From assembly GCF_029323795.1 (NCBI RefSeq), contig NZ_CP119758.1, positions 992,001 through 1,056,000 on the forward strand: a stretch of DNA of 64,000 nt. The letters run 5' to 3'. The DNA is from Zobellia alginiliquefaciens. Lineage in GTDB: Bacteria; Bacteroidota; Bacteroidia; Flavobacteriales; Flavobacteriaceae. This document shows, piece by piece, positions 26,660 to 37,405 of this stretch. Both the position numbers and the translations under genes were made by a program. The notes under the pieces were generated by a model. It ran no database searches, was not told the origin of the DNA, and saw nothing but the letters and a program-made list of their open reading frames with translations. Every line of letters begins with the position of its first letter. Position 1 is the stretch's first letter.

Positions 26660-26691
26660 CAAAGATAAGAGAACCAAATCGTGGACCACAA
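26660..26691 (-). promoter_or_regulatory. Promoter of the DDAH-like gene
   Basis: The minus strand has TTG (26689-26691), 21 nt, then TATCTTTG (26660-26667), matching both Bacteroidota promoter elements. Transcription should start about 7 nt later, giving a leader of only about 8 nt. Confidence 0.65.
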
Positions 26692-26699
26692 CTATTTAA

Positions 26700-26747
26700 G
26701 AAAAAAGAAGTCCTTTCTTAAGAATCTCAAGAAAGGACTTTTTTTAT
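26700..26747. terminator. Terminator after gltA (bidirectional)
   Basis: Perfect 12-bp stem (26708-26719 with 26729-26740) with A-runs to the left and T-runs to the right, so it can act on either strand. Its position is right for ending gltA transcription. Confidence 0.85.
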
Positions 26748-26763
26748 AATTATTTACTGGTGT

Positions 26764-28050
26764 TTATCTTAAATCTACGTCTACAAAAGGACGAAGCGTT
26801 TCACCAATATAAACTTGTCTTGGTCTTCCTATTGGCTCACCGCGCAAACGCATTTCTCTCCACTGCGCAATCCAACCAGGTAGACGGCCCAATGCAAACA
26901 TAACAGTAAACATTTCTGTAGGAATGCCCAGTGCACGATAAATAATACCCGAATAGAAATCTACATTAGGATATAGTTTTCTATCTACAAAATATGGATC
27001 TTCCAAAGCTTCTTTTTCCAAACCTTTGGCAATGTCCAAAATAGGATCATCAATACCTAAATTTCCTAAAACATCGTCTGCTGCTTTCTTAATTATTTTT
27101 GCTCTTGGATCAAAGTTTTTGTAAACTCTATGACCAAAGCCCATTAATCTGAAAGGGTCTGATTTATCTTTGGCTTTCGCCATATATTTTTTTGTATCTC
27201 CACCATCCTTTTCAATAGCCTCAAGCATTTCTAATACCGCTTGATTTGCTCCTCCGTGCAATGGCCCCCATAAAGCTGAAATACCTGCCGAAAGGGAAGC
27301 AAAAAGACCCGCATGGGAAGAACCGACAATTCTTACCGTAGAAGTAGAACAGTTTTGTTCGTGATCAGCATGTAAAATTAACAACTTATCCAAAGCTGCT
27401 ATTACCAAATCGTCTTTTTGATAGTTCTGATTAGGTCTCTTGAACATCATTTTATGAATGTTCTCTACATAGCCTAAAGTGTCATCTCCATAATCTAGAG
27501 GCAATCCTTTTTTCTTTCTAAGCGTCCAAGCAACAAGAACCGGGAACTTAGCTAAGATTCTAACAATAGCGTGATACATATCCTTATCGGACGAAACATC
27601 TACCGTAGAAGGGTTAAAGGCAATTAACGCACTCGTTAAAGAAGACAATACACCCATTGGATGTGCGGATTTTGGAAACCCGTCCAAAATCTTTTTCATT
27701 TCTTCGTCTACATGAGACTCGTCCTTAATATCGGCATGAAATTTTTCTAATTCGGTCTTGTTCGGTAATTCGCCAAAAATCAAAAGATAGGCAACCTCTA
27801 AAAAATCGGCTTTTTCGGCAAGTTCCTCAATGGAATAACCTCTATATCTCAAAATACCTTTTTCACCATCTAGAAAAGTTATGGCGCTTTCACACGAACC
27901 CGTGTTCTTATATCCTGGATCTATTGTTATCATTCCGCTTGTGGACGACCGTAAACTCTTTATATCTATGGCGAGTTCATCTTCTGTGCCCTTTATTACC
28001 GGAAAATCATATTTGTTACCGTTATACTCTAAAGTAGCTTTATCTGACAT
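26764..28050 (-). CDS. gltA: Citrate synthase
   Basis: A 428-residue type II citrate synthase, which condenses oxaloacetate with acetyl-CoA to open the TCA cycle. Signature regions are present: L-I-L-H-A-D-H-E-Q-N-C-S-T-S-T with the substrate His, G-P-L-H-G-G-A-N-Q-A-V, G-F-G-H-R-V-Y-K-N-F-D-P-R-A with the second catalytic His, and the catalytic Asp in N-V-D-F-Y-S-G. The N-terminal beta domain typical of Gram-negative hexameric enzymes is present. It is a single-gene unit with its own terminator and probable promoter. Confidence 0.98.
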   Translation of the reverse strand: MSDKATLEYNGNKYDFPVIKGTEDELAIDIKSLRSSTSGMITIDPGYKNTGSCESAITFLDGEKGILRYRGYSIEELAEKADFLEVAYLLIFGELPNKTELEKFHADIKDESHVDEEMKKILDGFPKSAHPMGVLSSLTSALIAFNPSTVDVSSDKDMYHAIVRILAKFPVLVAWTLRKKKGLPLDYGDDTLGYVENIHKMMFKRPNQNYQKDDLVIAALDKLLILHADHEQNCSTSTVRIVGSSHAGLFASLSAGISALWGPLHGGANQAVLEMLEAIEKDGGDTKKYMAKAKDKSDPFRLMGFGHRVYKNFDPRAKIIKKAADDVLGNLGIDDPILDIAKGLEKEALEDPYFVDRKLYPNVDFYSGIIYRALGIPTEMFTVMFALGRLPGWIAQWREMRLRGEPIGRPRQVYIGETLRPFVDVDLR

Positions 28051-28081
28051 TTTTGAATTTTACTTAAAATTGAAGTGGATG

Positions 28082-28112
28082 TAAATTTACGGAAAATGTA
28101 ACATCTTAACAA
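28082..28112 (-). promoter_or_regulatory. Probable gltA promoter
   Basis: Minus strand: TTG (28110-28112), 20 nt, then TAAATTTA (28082-28089), seven of eight positions of TAnnTTTG. The start codon follows 31 nt after. Confidence 0.45.
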
Positions 28113-28180
28113 TGTTGTTTTTTCGTTTAATTAATAATTAACAATGATTTCATTAGTTGTTGTAGAAAAACCAAACTATA

Positions 28181-29716
28181 CTAGAGAACGTATAATTTTG
28201 AATAGTATTCATCCAACGATTTTTCCCAAGTAAAGCGAACCTTCTCGGCATTACTTTTTATTTTTTTCCATTTAGGTTTATCGTTCTCCCAAAGGTCAAT
28301 GGCCTCACTAAAATTCTTGACCATATTCTTAATTTTTTCATCATAGGTCATTCCATCAAAGGCAAAACCTGTAACATGGTGCTCAACCGTATCTTTCAGA
28401 CCTCCCGTATGATGAACAAAACAAGGGTTACCGTTACGCATGGCTAACATTTGACTAATTCCGCACGGTTCAAAGAGACTTGGCATACAATACAAATCTG
28501 ATTCTAAGTATATGGAATCTATTAAGTCTTCCGATTGTCCATTAGTGAAAATAAAATTTTGATGTTTATAACTCATTCCCCTAAAAAACTCTTCATAATC
28601 CGGATCCCCTGTTCCCAATAGCATAAAAATACCATCTACCTCCCGCAATCGCTGGAGCATTTGCTCAAAAGCCTCTGGAGAACGTTTAAAAAAGTAAAAC
28701 TTCTGCTCGGTTAATCTGGCCACGCTCGAAACTATAAACTTAGGTTTTTCCGTTACGTACAACATAATTTTCTCCCCTGTATGAGCCAGAAAATCAGCTT
28801 TGTATTTTTTAGACTCATCTTGCAACCAACCAAATAGCGCCTTTACCGTATTTCGGTAAAGTCGACCCTTATCGGCCTTTCTAATATCATTATAATTGGA
28901 TGCGTTTAAAATACCTATAAGACGACCTTCATTATTTGCATGTTGCAAATCTTTTTCCAGACTTTCTCCTCCCACAAATTCAGGTCTTGCACTTGGCAAC
29001 ATAACATCTTCTTTATAGGATGGAGATACGGTATGAACCGAATCTGCCAAGCGTATACCCACCGCCATAAGATTAATACAATCTTGGTAACGTGGGTCCT
29101 TTAAAGCGTCATGATCTAACTGTAGCTCTGGAAACCAATTATGCATAGAGGCATAATTATCATAGAACGGACGTATACCTTGAATTGCCAAATTATGAAT
29201 ACTGTACACGTAGCGCATTTTCTTCAATTCATTATATCTAGGATGATATGTCTTTAGGAATAATAACGCACTGGCATGCCAGTCATGCATATGAACAACA
29301 TCTAAATCTCCAAAAGCGCCCATCTTTATGGCTTCTGCAACTGCAGTACAAAAGATTATGTACTTTATAAAATCCGTAAAAAAGGGTTCAGTTGGGTCAT
29401 CATGATAAATATGTGCTATACCTCCTTCCTGAATTTCCGGATGATGAATTACATAATGTATTATGTTTGGACATTCTCTTTTACCAACCACCTCGTACAG
29501 TTCAGCCACATAGCTAGTTCCCCTTAGCTGAAAATTAAGATTTGTTCTAAAAGTGCCATTAAAATGAAGTCTTGAATACGAAGGCACCACTACCTGAACT
29601 TTATCTCCTCTTTTAGAGATATGCCTAGGAACATCGCGTACAACATCGCCCATCCCCCCAGCTTTACAGTTAGGTATACCATCATTTTCAGCAGCAACAA
29701 AAAGAAAATTATTCAT
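28181..29716 (-). CDS. glgA: Glycogen synthase-like glycosyltransferase (GT5)
   Basis: A 511-residue GT5 enzyme that extends alpha-1,4-glucan from a nucleotide-glucose donor. The donor-binding motif near the N terminus is K-A-G-G-M-G-D-V, followed by H-M-H-D-W-H-A-S in the first Rossmann domain; the second holds V-S-S-V-A-R-L-T-E-Q-K and F-E-P-C-G-I-S-Q-M (the E-x-x-x-x-x-x-E region), then H-H-T-G-G-L-K-D-T-V. No other glycogen genes are nearby, so glgC and glgB must be elsewhere or the product may serve another glucan. It lies between gltA and eno on the same strand. Confidence 0.9.
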   Translation of the reverse strand: MNNFLFVAAENDGIPNCKAGGMGDVVRDVPRHISKRGDKVQVVVPSYSRLHFNGTFRTNLNFQLRGTSYVAELYEVVGKRECPNIIHYVIHHPEIQEGGIAHIYHDDPTEPFFTDFIKYIIFCTAVAEAIKMGAFGDLDVVHMHDWHASALLFLKTYHPRYNELKKMRYVYSIHNLAIQGIRPFYDNYASMHNWFPELQLDHDALKDPRYQDCINLMAVGIRLADSVHTVSPSYKEDVMLPSARPEFVGGESLEKDLQHANNEGRLIGILNASNYNDIRKADKGRLYRNTVKALFGWLQDESKKYKADFLAHTGEKIMLYVTEKPKFIVSSVARLTEQKFYFFKRSPEAFEQMLQRLREVDGIFMLLGTGDPDYEEFFRGMSYKHQNFIFTNGQSEDLIDSIYLESDLYCMPSLFEPCGISQMLAMRNGNPCFVHHTGGLKDTVEHHVTGFAFDGMTYDEKIKNMVKNFSEAIDLWENDKPKWKKIKSNAEKVRFTWEKSLDEYYSKLYVL

Positions 29717-29769
29717 GCGAGACGTTGGTTAGAAGTTTGTTAAAAAGATAGGCAAACTTTGCGATTACT

Positions 29770-29815
29770 CAAAAAAAAAAGCCCTTCGAATTCGAATTTT
29801 ATCGAACGAAGGGCT
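29770..29815 (-). terminator. eno terminator
   Basis: Nine-base-pair GC-rich stem (29807-29815 with 29780-29788) followed on the minus strand by ten Ts (29770-29779). A classic intrinsic terminator just after eno. Confidence 0.9.
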
Positions 29816-29848
29816 CCTTTATTAATCACTTTATAATAGTCTATAACA

Positions 29849-31168
<1,320 letters not shown>

Positions 31169-31185
31169 TTAAATTTCAACAGCTG

Positions 31186-31193
31186 CAAATATA
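31186..31193 (-). promoter_or_regulatory. eno promoter -7 element
   Basis: Minus strand TATATTTG, an exact TAnnTTTG match, 44 nt before the eno ATG. A TTG at the normal -33 distance is not evident. Confidence 0.55.
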
Positions 31194-31260
31194 CAAAACC
31201 GTGCAAGTAATGCATTGTACGGCGCAACTATATTACCGTAATTATAACGATTACTTAACC

Positions 31261-32382
31261 TTATGCCATAACGTTTGAATTTTTCTCGATCAAATCAAAG
31301 AATTGATCAAACAAATACTCAGCATCATGTGGTCCTGCACTGGCTTCCGGATGGTATTGCACCGAAAAAACATCTTTATCCTTAATTCGGATACCCGCTA
31401 CGGTTTGATCATTTAGGTGAACATGTGTTATTTCTAAATTCTCATTTTTCTCCGTCTCTTCCCTATTTATAGCAAAACCGTGGTTCTGAGAGGTAATCTC
31501 ACCTTTACCCGTAAGTATGTTTAAAATAGGGTGGTTAATCCCCCTATGACCATTATGCATTTTATAGGTAGATACCCCGTTTGCCAAGGCAATTATCTGG
31601 TGCCCCAAACAAATACCAAAAACAGGCTTCCCACTACTTATCATCCCCTTTGCTGTCTGTATAGCATCGGACAATGGTTCTGGATCTCCTGGGCCATTAG
31701 AAATAAAATACCCATCTGCACCCCAAGCTTCCATTTCTTCAAAGGAGGCATTATAAGGAAAAACCTTTATATACCCGCCTCGCTTAGCAAGGTTCCGTAA
31801 AATATTCTTCTTAATACCTATATCTAAGGCGGCAATTTTCATAGGTGCATTTTCATCACCATAGAAATAAGGCTCAGAAGTTGAAACGCTTGAAGCCAGC
31901 TCCAAACCTTCCATACTTGGTACCTTTGCCAATTTTGTTTTTAATTCTTCAATATTATCTACATCTGTAGATATCACTGCATTCATGGCCCCATTATCAC
32001 GAATGTAACTCACCAATGCACGAGTATCAACATCTGATATGGCAAATAGCTCATTTTCGTTAAGAAAACTTTCAAGACTCTTGTCCGCTCTAGACCGCGA
32101 GTAATTATAACTAAAGTTTCTACAAACTAAACCTGATATTTTTACCGAATCTGACTCTACCTCTTCTGCTACGGTTCCATAGTTACCAATATGGGCATTT
32201 GTGGTCACCATTATCTGACCAAAGTATGATGGATCGGTAAATATCTCCTGATATCCTGTCATACCTGTATTAAAACAAACTTCTCCAAATGCAGTTCCAT
32301 CTTTATCTCCTACTGACTTACCATAAAATATGGTGCCATCGGCCAATAATAACAATGCTTTCTTTCGGGATTGGTACTTCAT
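31261..32382 (-). CDS. carA: Carbamoyl-phosphate synthase small (glutaminase) subunit
   Basis: A 373-residue class I glutamine amidotransferase subunit supplying ammonia for carbamoyl phosphate in pyrimidine and arginine synthesis. N-terminal CPSase domain: L-L-L-A-D-G-T-I-F-Y-G and N-T-G-M-T-G-Y-Q-E-I-F-T-D-P-S-Y. Glutaminase triad: nucleophile Cys in G-I-C-L-G-H-Q, and His and Glu in Q-Y-H-P-E-A-S-A-G-P. No carB is visible next to it, which is common in this group. It lies downstream of rplQ but is separated from it by a strong terminator. Confidence 0.98.
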   Translation of the reverse strand: MKYQSRKKALLLLADGTIFYGKSVGDKDGTAFGEVCFNTGMTGYQEIFTDPSYFGQIMVTTNAHIGNYGTVAEEVESDSVKISGLVCRNFSYNYSRSRADKSLESFLNENELFAISDVDTRALVSYIRDNGAMNAVISTDVDNIEELKTKLAKVPSMEGLELASSVSTSEPYFYGDENAPMKIAALDIGIKKNILRNLAKRGGYIKVFPYNASFEEMEAWGADGYFISNGPGDPEPLSDAIQTAKGMISSGKPVFGICLGHQIIALANGVSTYKMHNGHRGINHPILNILTGKGEITSQNHGFAINREETEKNENLEITHVHLNDQTVAGIRIKDKDVFSVQYHPEASAGPHDAEYLFDQFFDLIEKNSNVMA

Positions 32383-32412
32383 ACGTTTGCTATTTTTTTA
32401 ATTTCACAAATA

Positions 32413-32450
32413 AACATAAAAAAAGGATAAACTGTAAAGCTTATCCTTTT
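32413..32450 (-). terminator. Terminator of the ribosomal superoperon (after rplQ)
   Basis: Perfect 10-bp stem (32441-32450 with 32421-32430) with a 10-nt loop, followed on the minus strand by a long T-run. It ends the rpoA-rplQ transcript before carA. Confidence 0.85.
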
Positions 32451-32475
32451 CAAAAAATTATTAAATATCAACATC

Positions 32476-33039
32476 TTATTCTTCTGAATCGTCTGTTTTA
32501 GCTGCAGTGTCAGTCTGAGCCTTTGCTTCAGTATCTTCAGCGACCACTGGTGGTGTCTGAGTTTCTTTAGCATCAACTTTAGCAGTTTCTTCCGATTTGC
32601 CTCCACTTCTTCTACTTCTTCTAGTAGTTTTCTTTTTGGCTTTACCAGCGTTGTATAGTTCGTTAAAATCAACCAACTCAATCATTGCCATATCAGCGTT
32701 ATCTCCCAAACGATTACCAAGCTTAATAATTCTTGTATAACCTCCTGGTCTGTCAGCAACCTTTTCAGCAACTGTACTGAACAATTCAGTAACAGCTACC
32801 TTATCTCTAAGGTTTTTGAAAACGATACGTCTGTTGTGCGTTCCCTTTTCAGCAGATACATTGTTCTCAGCTTTTGATTTTGTAATCAAAGGCTCAACAA
32901 ATTGTTTTAACGCCTTAGCCTTCGCCACAGTCGTATTTATTCTTTTGTGCTCGATCAAGGAACATGCCATATTGGCCAACATCGCTTTTCTATGCGCTGT
33001 CTTACGTCCTAAATGATTGACTTTTTTACCGTGTCTCAT
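32476..33039 (-). CDS. rplQ: 50S ribosomal protein L17 with long acidic tail
   Basis: Residues 1 to about 120 are a normal L17 core ([23 protein letters not shown]). A tail of about 60 residues follows: a short basic block ([11 protein letters not shown]) and then an Ala/Glu/Asp/Thr-rich region ending D-D-S-E-E. Total 187 residues, against roughly 115-130 in many bacteria. Such extensions occur in Bacteroidota; their role is unknown. Last gene of the superoperon. Confidence 0.97.
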   Translation of the reverse strand: MRHGKKVNHLGRKTAHRKAMLANMACSLIEHKRINTTVAKAKALKQFVEPLITKSKAENNVSAEKGTHNRRIVFKNLRDKVAVTELFSTVAEKVADRPGGYTRIIKLGNRLGDNADMAMIELVDFNELYNAGKAKKKTTRRSRRSGGKSEETAKVDAKETQTPPVVAEDTEAKAQTDTAAKTDDSEE

Positions 33040-33100
33040 TTTTCTATTCTATTGTACTTCTCCAATCCCAGGGTATCTCCCTTCGTGTAAGAAATATCGA

Positions 33101-34093
33101 TTAATCTTTATCTAATTTATATTTTGAAAGGTCCATCCCGAAGCTAAGCCCCTTATTGATAACCAATTCTTCTAATTCCGTTAAGGACTTTTTACCGAAG
33201 TTTCTGAATTTCATCAAGTCATTCTTATTGAAAGAAACCAAATCTCCCAATGTATCTACTTCTGCAGCTTTCAAACAGTTCAAGGCACGTACGGAAAGAT
33301 CCATATCTACCAATTTAGTTTTCAACAGCTGGCGCATATGAAGTGATTCTTCATCATATGTTTCGGTCTGTGCAATCTCATCGGCCTCTAATGTAATTCG
33401 CTCATCAGAAAACAACATAAAGTGATGTATCAAAACCTTTGCACCTTCTGTCAACGCATCTTTTGGATGTATTGAGCCATCTGTAACGATTTCAAAAACC
33501 AATTTTTCGTAATCTGTCTTTTGCTCTACACGAAAGTTTTCAATACTATATTTTACGTTTTTAATAGGCGTAAATATAGAATCTATAGCAATCGTACCTA
33601 AAGCAGCATTTGATTTCTTGTTCTCATCCGCAGGAACATAGCCACGACCTTTGTCTATAACTATTTCCATATTGATGTTCACTTTAGAATCCATATTACA
33701 GATAACTAAATCCGGATTCAACACTTGGTAACCAGAAATGAATTTCTGAAAATCACCAGCGGTCAACTGCTCTTTTCCGCTTACAGAAATTGAAACTACT
33801 TCCGCTTCAGAATCTTCTATTTGTTTCTTAAAACGTACTTGTTTAAGATTCAATATTATTTCCGTAACATCTTCTACTATGCCAGAAACAACTGAAAACT
33901 CATGTTCCACACCATCCATTCTCACAGAGGTAATCGCATGGCCTTCTAATGACGAAAGCAACACTCTTCTTAGTGCGTTCCCAACAGTCAATCCATAACC
34001 GGGCTCCAAAGGACGAAATTCGAACTTCCCTTCGAAATCCGAAGAATCGATCATTATTACTTTATCGGGTTTCTGAAAATTAAATAATGCCAT
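33101..34093 (-). CDS. rpoA: RNA polymerase alpha subunit
   Basis: A 330-residue subunit that nucleates polymerase assembly. The N-terminal domain has [23 protein letters not shown] split over two blocks, and the C-terminal helix-hairpin-helix domain carries [15 protein letters not shown] and G-K-K-S-L-T-E-L. Standard length. It lies 18 nt after rpsD and 61 nt before rplQ, in the usual alpha-operon order. Confidence 0.99.
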   Translation of the reverse strand: MALFNFQKPDKVIMIDSSDFEGKFEFRPLEPGYGLTVGNALRRVLLSSLEGHAITSVRMDGVEHEFSVVSGIVEDVTEIILNLKQVRFKKQIEDSEAEVVSISVSGKEQLTAGDFQKFISGYQVLNPDLVICNMDSKVNINMEIVIDKGRGYVPADENKKSNAALGTIAIDSIFTPIKNVKYSIENFRVEQKTDYEKLVFEIVTDGSIHPKDALTEGAKVLIHHFMLFSDERITLEADEIAQTETYDEESLHMRQLLKTKLVDMDLSVRALNCLKAAEVDTLGDLVSFNKNDLMKFRNFGKKSLTELEELVINKGLSFGMDLSKYKLDKD

Positions 34094-34111
34094 ATGACTT
34101 AGTGTTCTTTA

Positions 34112-34717
34112 TTATTTAGAGTAAAGCTCAACTATTAACTGTTCTTTGATATTCTCTGGAATTTGAAGTCTTTCCGGAACGGTAACAAACGCACCTTCAC
34201 TCTTAGCCGTATTCCAAGTTATCCACTCGTAAACTTTACTATTAGCAGCTAGTGAATCTTGTATGGCCTGTAAAGATTTAGACTTTTCACGCACACCTAC
34301 AACATCTCCTGGCTTTAATGAATAAGAAGGTATGTTTACCAACTCTCCATTTACTGTAATATGTCTGTGAGATACTAACTGTCTCGCTCCTCTTCTTGAT
34401 GGAGATATTCCCATACGGAATACTACGTTATCTAAACGAGACTCACACAATTGAAGTAATACTTCACCGGTAACACCTTCTTTTCTCTTAGCAGTGGCAA
34501 AAATATTTCTAAATTGCTTTTCTAAAATACCATAGGTATATTTAGCTTTCTGCTTTTCCATCAACTGAACAGCGTATTCAGATTTCTTACCTCTACGCCT
34601 TGCGTTACCATGTTGTCCTGGAGGATAATTCTTTTTTTCGAAAGATTTGTCATCTCCGAAAATTGCTTCGCCAAACTTACGGGCGATTTTACTCTTTGGT
34701 CCTGTATATCTTGCCAT
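34112..34717 (-). CDS. rpsD: 30S ribosomal protein S4
   Basis: A 201-residue primary 16S-binding protein that starts assembly of the small-subunit body. It shows M-A-R-Y-T-G-P-K and the S4 RNA-binding domain ([26 protein letters not shown]). S4 autoregulates its operon in several bacteria by binding its mRNA leader. Here the 86-nt spacer just upstream folds into a long nested hairpin, consistent with such control. Confidence 0.98.
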   Translation of the reverse strand: MARYTGPKSKIARKFGEAIFGDDKSFEKKNYPPGQHGNARRRGKKSEYAVQLMEKQKAKYTYGILEKQFRNIFATAKRKEGVTGEVLLQLCESRLDNVVFRMGISPSRRGARQLVSHRHITVNGELVNIPSYSLKPGDVVGVREKSKSLQAIQDSLAANSKVYEWITWNTAKSEGAFVTVPERLQIPENIKEQLIVELYSK

Positions 34718-34729
34718 TTTCTTAAATTT

Positions 34730-34784
34730 AGAAGTGTGATTATGAATTAAGGCTTATCCTTCGATAATCGTTAACAACACTTCT
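34730..34784 (-). promoter_or_regulatory. Nested hairpin in the rpsK-rpsD spacer (candidate S4 leader)
   Basis: Three paired arms nest here: 34730-34737 with 34777-34784 (AGAAGTGT/ACACTTCT), 34738-34743 with 34764-34769 (GATTAT/ATAATC), and 34749-34752 with 34758-34761 (AAGG/CCTT). All are exact complements. There is no long T-run, so this looks like a structured leader, not a terminator. Confidence 0.55.
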
Positions 34785-34803
34785 GTGAAATATTACTAAT
34801 TAA

Positions 34804-35208
34804 TTAAACTCTTCTTCTTTTCGGAGGACGACAACCGTTATGCGGCATTGGCGTAACATCAATAATTTCGGTAACTTCTATACCAGAATTATGTACGGCA
34901 CGAATCGCAGATTCTCTTCCATTTCCAGGTCCCTTAACGTAAACCTTTACTTTTCTTAAACCTGCTTCATGAGCAGTTTTAGAACACTCTTCCGCAGCTA
35001 CCTGTGCAGCATAAGGAGTATTCTTTTTAGAACCCCTAAAACCCATTTTTCCAGCAGATGACCAAGAAATGACATCTCCTTTCTTATTGGTAAGGGAAAT
35101 TATAATATTATTAAAAGATGCAGTTACGTGAGCCTCACCAACCGAGTCAACGATTACCTTACGCTTCTTTGCCGCTTTTGCACCTGATTTTGTAGTTGCC
35201 TTTGCCAT
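34804..35208 (-). CDS. rpsK: 30S ribosomal protein S11
   Basis: A 134-residue platform protein. A basic Ala/Lys-rich N terminus ([16 protein letters not shown]) is followed by [15 protein letters not shown] and the C-terminal [16 protein letters not shown]. It lies between rpsM and rpsD with longer-than-usual spacers on both sides (106 and 86 nt), each carrying inverted repeats. Confidence 0.98.
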   Translation of the reverse strand: MAKATTKSGAKAAKKRKVIVDSVGEAHVTASFNNIIISLTNKKGDVISWSSAGKMGFRGSKKNTPYAAQVAAEECSKTAHEAGLRKVKVYVKGPGNGRESAIRAVHNSGIEVTEIIDVTPMPHNGCRPPKRRRV

Positions 35209-35218
35209 TTTATTAGTA

Positions 35219-35298
35219 TTTAGTAATTTGTATTAAGTAGTTAGTATGTCTTGAAAATAAAGTAACATTACCTATTTTACTTAATACTATTTACTCAG
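35219..35298 (-). repeat. Imperfect 21-bp inverted repeat in the rpsM-rpsK spacer
   Basis: Arms 35219-35239 and 35278-35298 are complementary at 17 of 21 positions, including an unbroken 10-bp core GTATTAAGTA/TACTTAATAC, with a 38-nt loop. The region is AT-rich, so stability is modest. Confidence 0.45.
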
Positions 35299-35314
35299 CA
35301 CTTTGTACTATTTA

Positions 35315-35689
35315 TTATTTAGTTGCCTTTTTCTTGTTGGCTACAGTTTTTCTCTTCCCTTTTCTGGTCCTAGAGTTATTCTTTGTACGCTGCCCTCTAA
35401 GTGGAAGACCAGATCTGTGACGAATACCACGGTAACAACCTATATCCATCAAACGCTTAATATTAAGCTGCGTTTCAGAACGTAACTCACCTTCTATAGT
35501 AAAAGAAGAAACAGCATCCCTGATACGACCAATCTCATCATCGTTCCAATCAGATACTTTAGTATCTTCACTAACTTGGGCAATCTCTAAGATTTCTTTA
35601 GCCCTACTTCTACCGACACCAAAAATATAGGTCAATGCAATTACGCCCCTTTTCTGTTTTGGTATGTCTACACCTGCAATTCTTGCCAT
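35315..35689 (-). CDS. rpsM: 30S ribosomal protein S13
   Basis: A 124-residue head protein contacting P-site t[13 protein letters not shown] at the N terminus, [22 protein letters not shown] and [13 protein letters not shown] at the C terminus. It starts two nt after the rpmJ stop codon. Confidence 0.98.
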   Translation of the reverse strand: MARIAGVDIPKQKRGVIALTYIFGVGRSRAKEILEIAQVSEDTKVSDWNDDEIGRIRDAVSSFTIEGELRSETQLNIKRLMDIGCYRGIRHRSGLPLRGQRTKNNSRTRKGKRKTVANKKKATK

Positions 35690-35691
35690 AA

Positions 35692-35808
35692 CTATCCTTG
35701 TCTTTGTTTAAATCTAGGATTCTTTTTGTTGATTACGTACAACCTGCCCTTTCTGCGTACAATCTTGCAGTCGGCACTTCTTTTTTTAACTGATGCTCTT
35801 ACTTTCAT
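35692..35808 (-). CDS. rpmJ: 50S ribosomal protein L36 (zinc-free form)
   Basis: A 38-residue protein: [14 protein letters not shown], then [13 protein letters not shown], ending P-R-F-K-Q-R-Q-G. It lies between infA and rpsM, its normal place. The zinc ribbon of the C+ type is lost: only Cys 14 remains, with Ser 11, Asn 27 and Phe 33 at the other ligand positions. It is short enough to be missed by simple gene finders. Confidence 0.96.
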   Translation of the reverse strand: MKVRASVKKRSADCKIVRRKGRLYVINKKNPRFKQRQG

Positions 35809-35831
35809 CGTTCTATTCTTCTATCGTATTA

Positions 35832-36047
35832 CTAATATCTGTATGTAATTCTAGCTTTGGACAAGTCATAAGGACTCATTTCCAATTTCACCTTATCTCC
35901 AGGAAGTAACTTAATATAATGCATACGCATCTTTCCCGAAATGTGAGCCGTAACTACATGCCCATTTTCTAACTCAACTCTGAACATTGCATTTGACAAT
36001 GCTTCAATTATAGACCCGTCTTGTTCTATTGCTGCTTGTTTAGCCAT
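35832..36047 (-). CDS. infA: Translation initiation factor IF-1
   Basis: A 71-residue OB-fold factor that binds the ribosomal A site during initiation. [37 protein letters not shown] and K-A-R-I-T-Y-R-Y are typical. It follows secY directly (2 nt), with no adk or map in between. Confidence 0.98.
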   Translation of the reverse strand: MAKQAAIEQDGSIIEALSNAMFRVELENGHVVTAHISGKMRMHYIKLLPGDKVKLEMSPYDLSKARITYRY

Positions 36048-36049
36048 AC

Positions 36050-37393
36050 TTATGCGACTTTTCTATTTTTTCCAGTTTTCATCAATCCGTCGTAATGCCT
36101 ATTCAATAAATATGCATTTACTTGCTGAACCGTGTCTATTGCCACACCCACCATAATTAAAAGTGATGTACCTCCATAGAACAATGCCCAACCGGCTTGA
36201 ATATCCATTAATTTAACTACTATAGCAGGTAAAACTGCTAAAAGCGCCAAAAATACGGAACCTGGCAATGTAATCAAAGACATAATTTTATCTAAGAAGT
36301 CTCCTGTTTCTTTACCCGGTCTAATTCCTGGTATAAAACCGCCACTTCTTTTTAAATCATCTGCCATTTTATTGGTCGGAACAGTAATAGCCGTATAGAA
36401 ATACGTGAAAATAATTATCAACAAACCGAACAATACGTTGTAAGCAAGACCAAATATATCCTGAAACTGAACCTCCATCCACTGACCAGCAGCTGTATTG
36501 TTAAAAGTCTTACCAATTAAACTAGGAGCGAACATAATTGCCTGAGCAAAGATAATCGGCATAACACCAGAAGCATTTAGCTTCAAAGGAATATATTGCC
36601 TAGATCCCATTATATTCTTTTCGTAACCACCAGAAGCAGTTCTTCTTGCATACTGTACAGGTATTTGACGCGTAGCCATTACTAAAAGTATACTTGCCAA
36701 GATAACCAAGAACCATAGAATAACTTCAATCAAAATGAACATCAAACCACCATTGTTATCAACTGTTCTTGATATAAACTCCTGAACAAATGATTGTGGC
36801 ATTGTTGCAATAATACCGATCATAATTAAAAGTGAAATACCATTACCGATACCCTTATCAGTAATTTTCTCTCCTAACCACATGGCAAAAACACAACCAG
36901 TAACCAAAATGATAACCGCAGGAACCATAAAGTCAAGACCTTTACCTAAAACAAAGGCACTATCCTGAACTCCAAAAGCCTCTAAACCGTACAAATAAGC
37001 TGGCGCCTGAACCACACAAATACCAATAGTTAACCAACGTGTAATCTGATTCTTCGTTTTTCTACCACTCTCCCCTTCTTTATCCAATTTCTGTAAATAA
37101 GGTATGGCAATACTCATAAGCTGAACAACAATAGATGCCGATATATAGGGCATAATACCCAAAGCAAATATTGATGCATTAGCAAAAGCACCACCGGTAA
37201 AAGCATTCAAAAGCCCAAAAATACCTGAATCGGTACCTGAGGCTAATTCTGCTAATTGTGTAGAATCAATACCCGGAAGAACAATTTGACAACCAAAACG
37301 GTATACCAACAACAAACCAAGGGTTAGTAAAATCCTATTCCTTAGTTCGTCTATCTTCCAAATATTGGATATGGTCTCGAAAAATTTCTTCAT
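36050..37393 (-). CDS. secY: Preprotein translocase channel SecY
   Basis: A 447-residue inner-membrane protein with ten helices forming the Sec channel. Visible are the plug and early helices ([24 protein letters not shown]), [22 protein letters not shown] and G-I-R-P-G-K-E-T near the C-terminal cytosolic loop. Standard length and position, 12 nt after rplO. Confidence 0.99.
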   Translation of the reverse strand: MKKFFETISNIWKIDELRNRILLTLGLLLVYRFGCQIVLPGIDSTQLAELASGTDSGIFGLLNAFTGGAFANASIFALGIMPYISASIVVQLMSIAIPYLQKLDKEGESGRKTKNQITRWLTIGICVVQAPAYLYGLEAFGVQDSAFVLGKGLDFMVPAVIILVTGCVFAMWLGEKITDKGIGNGISLLIMIGIIATMPQSFVQEFISRTVDNNGGLMFILIEVILWFLVILASILLVMATRQIPVQYARRTASGGYEKNIMGSRQYIPLKLNASGVMPIIFAQAIMFAPSLIGKTFNNTAAGQWMEVQFQDIFGLAYNVLFGLLIIIFTYFYTAITVPTNKMADDLKRSGGFIPGIRPGKETGDFLDKIMSLITLPGSVFLALLAVLPAIVVKLMDIQAGWALFYGGTSLLIMVGVAIDTVQQVNAYLLNRHYDGLMKTGKNRKVA

Positions 37394-37405
37394 GGTCAGT
37401 TATGC

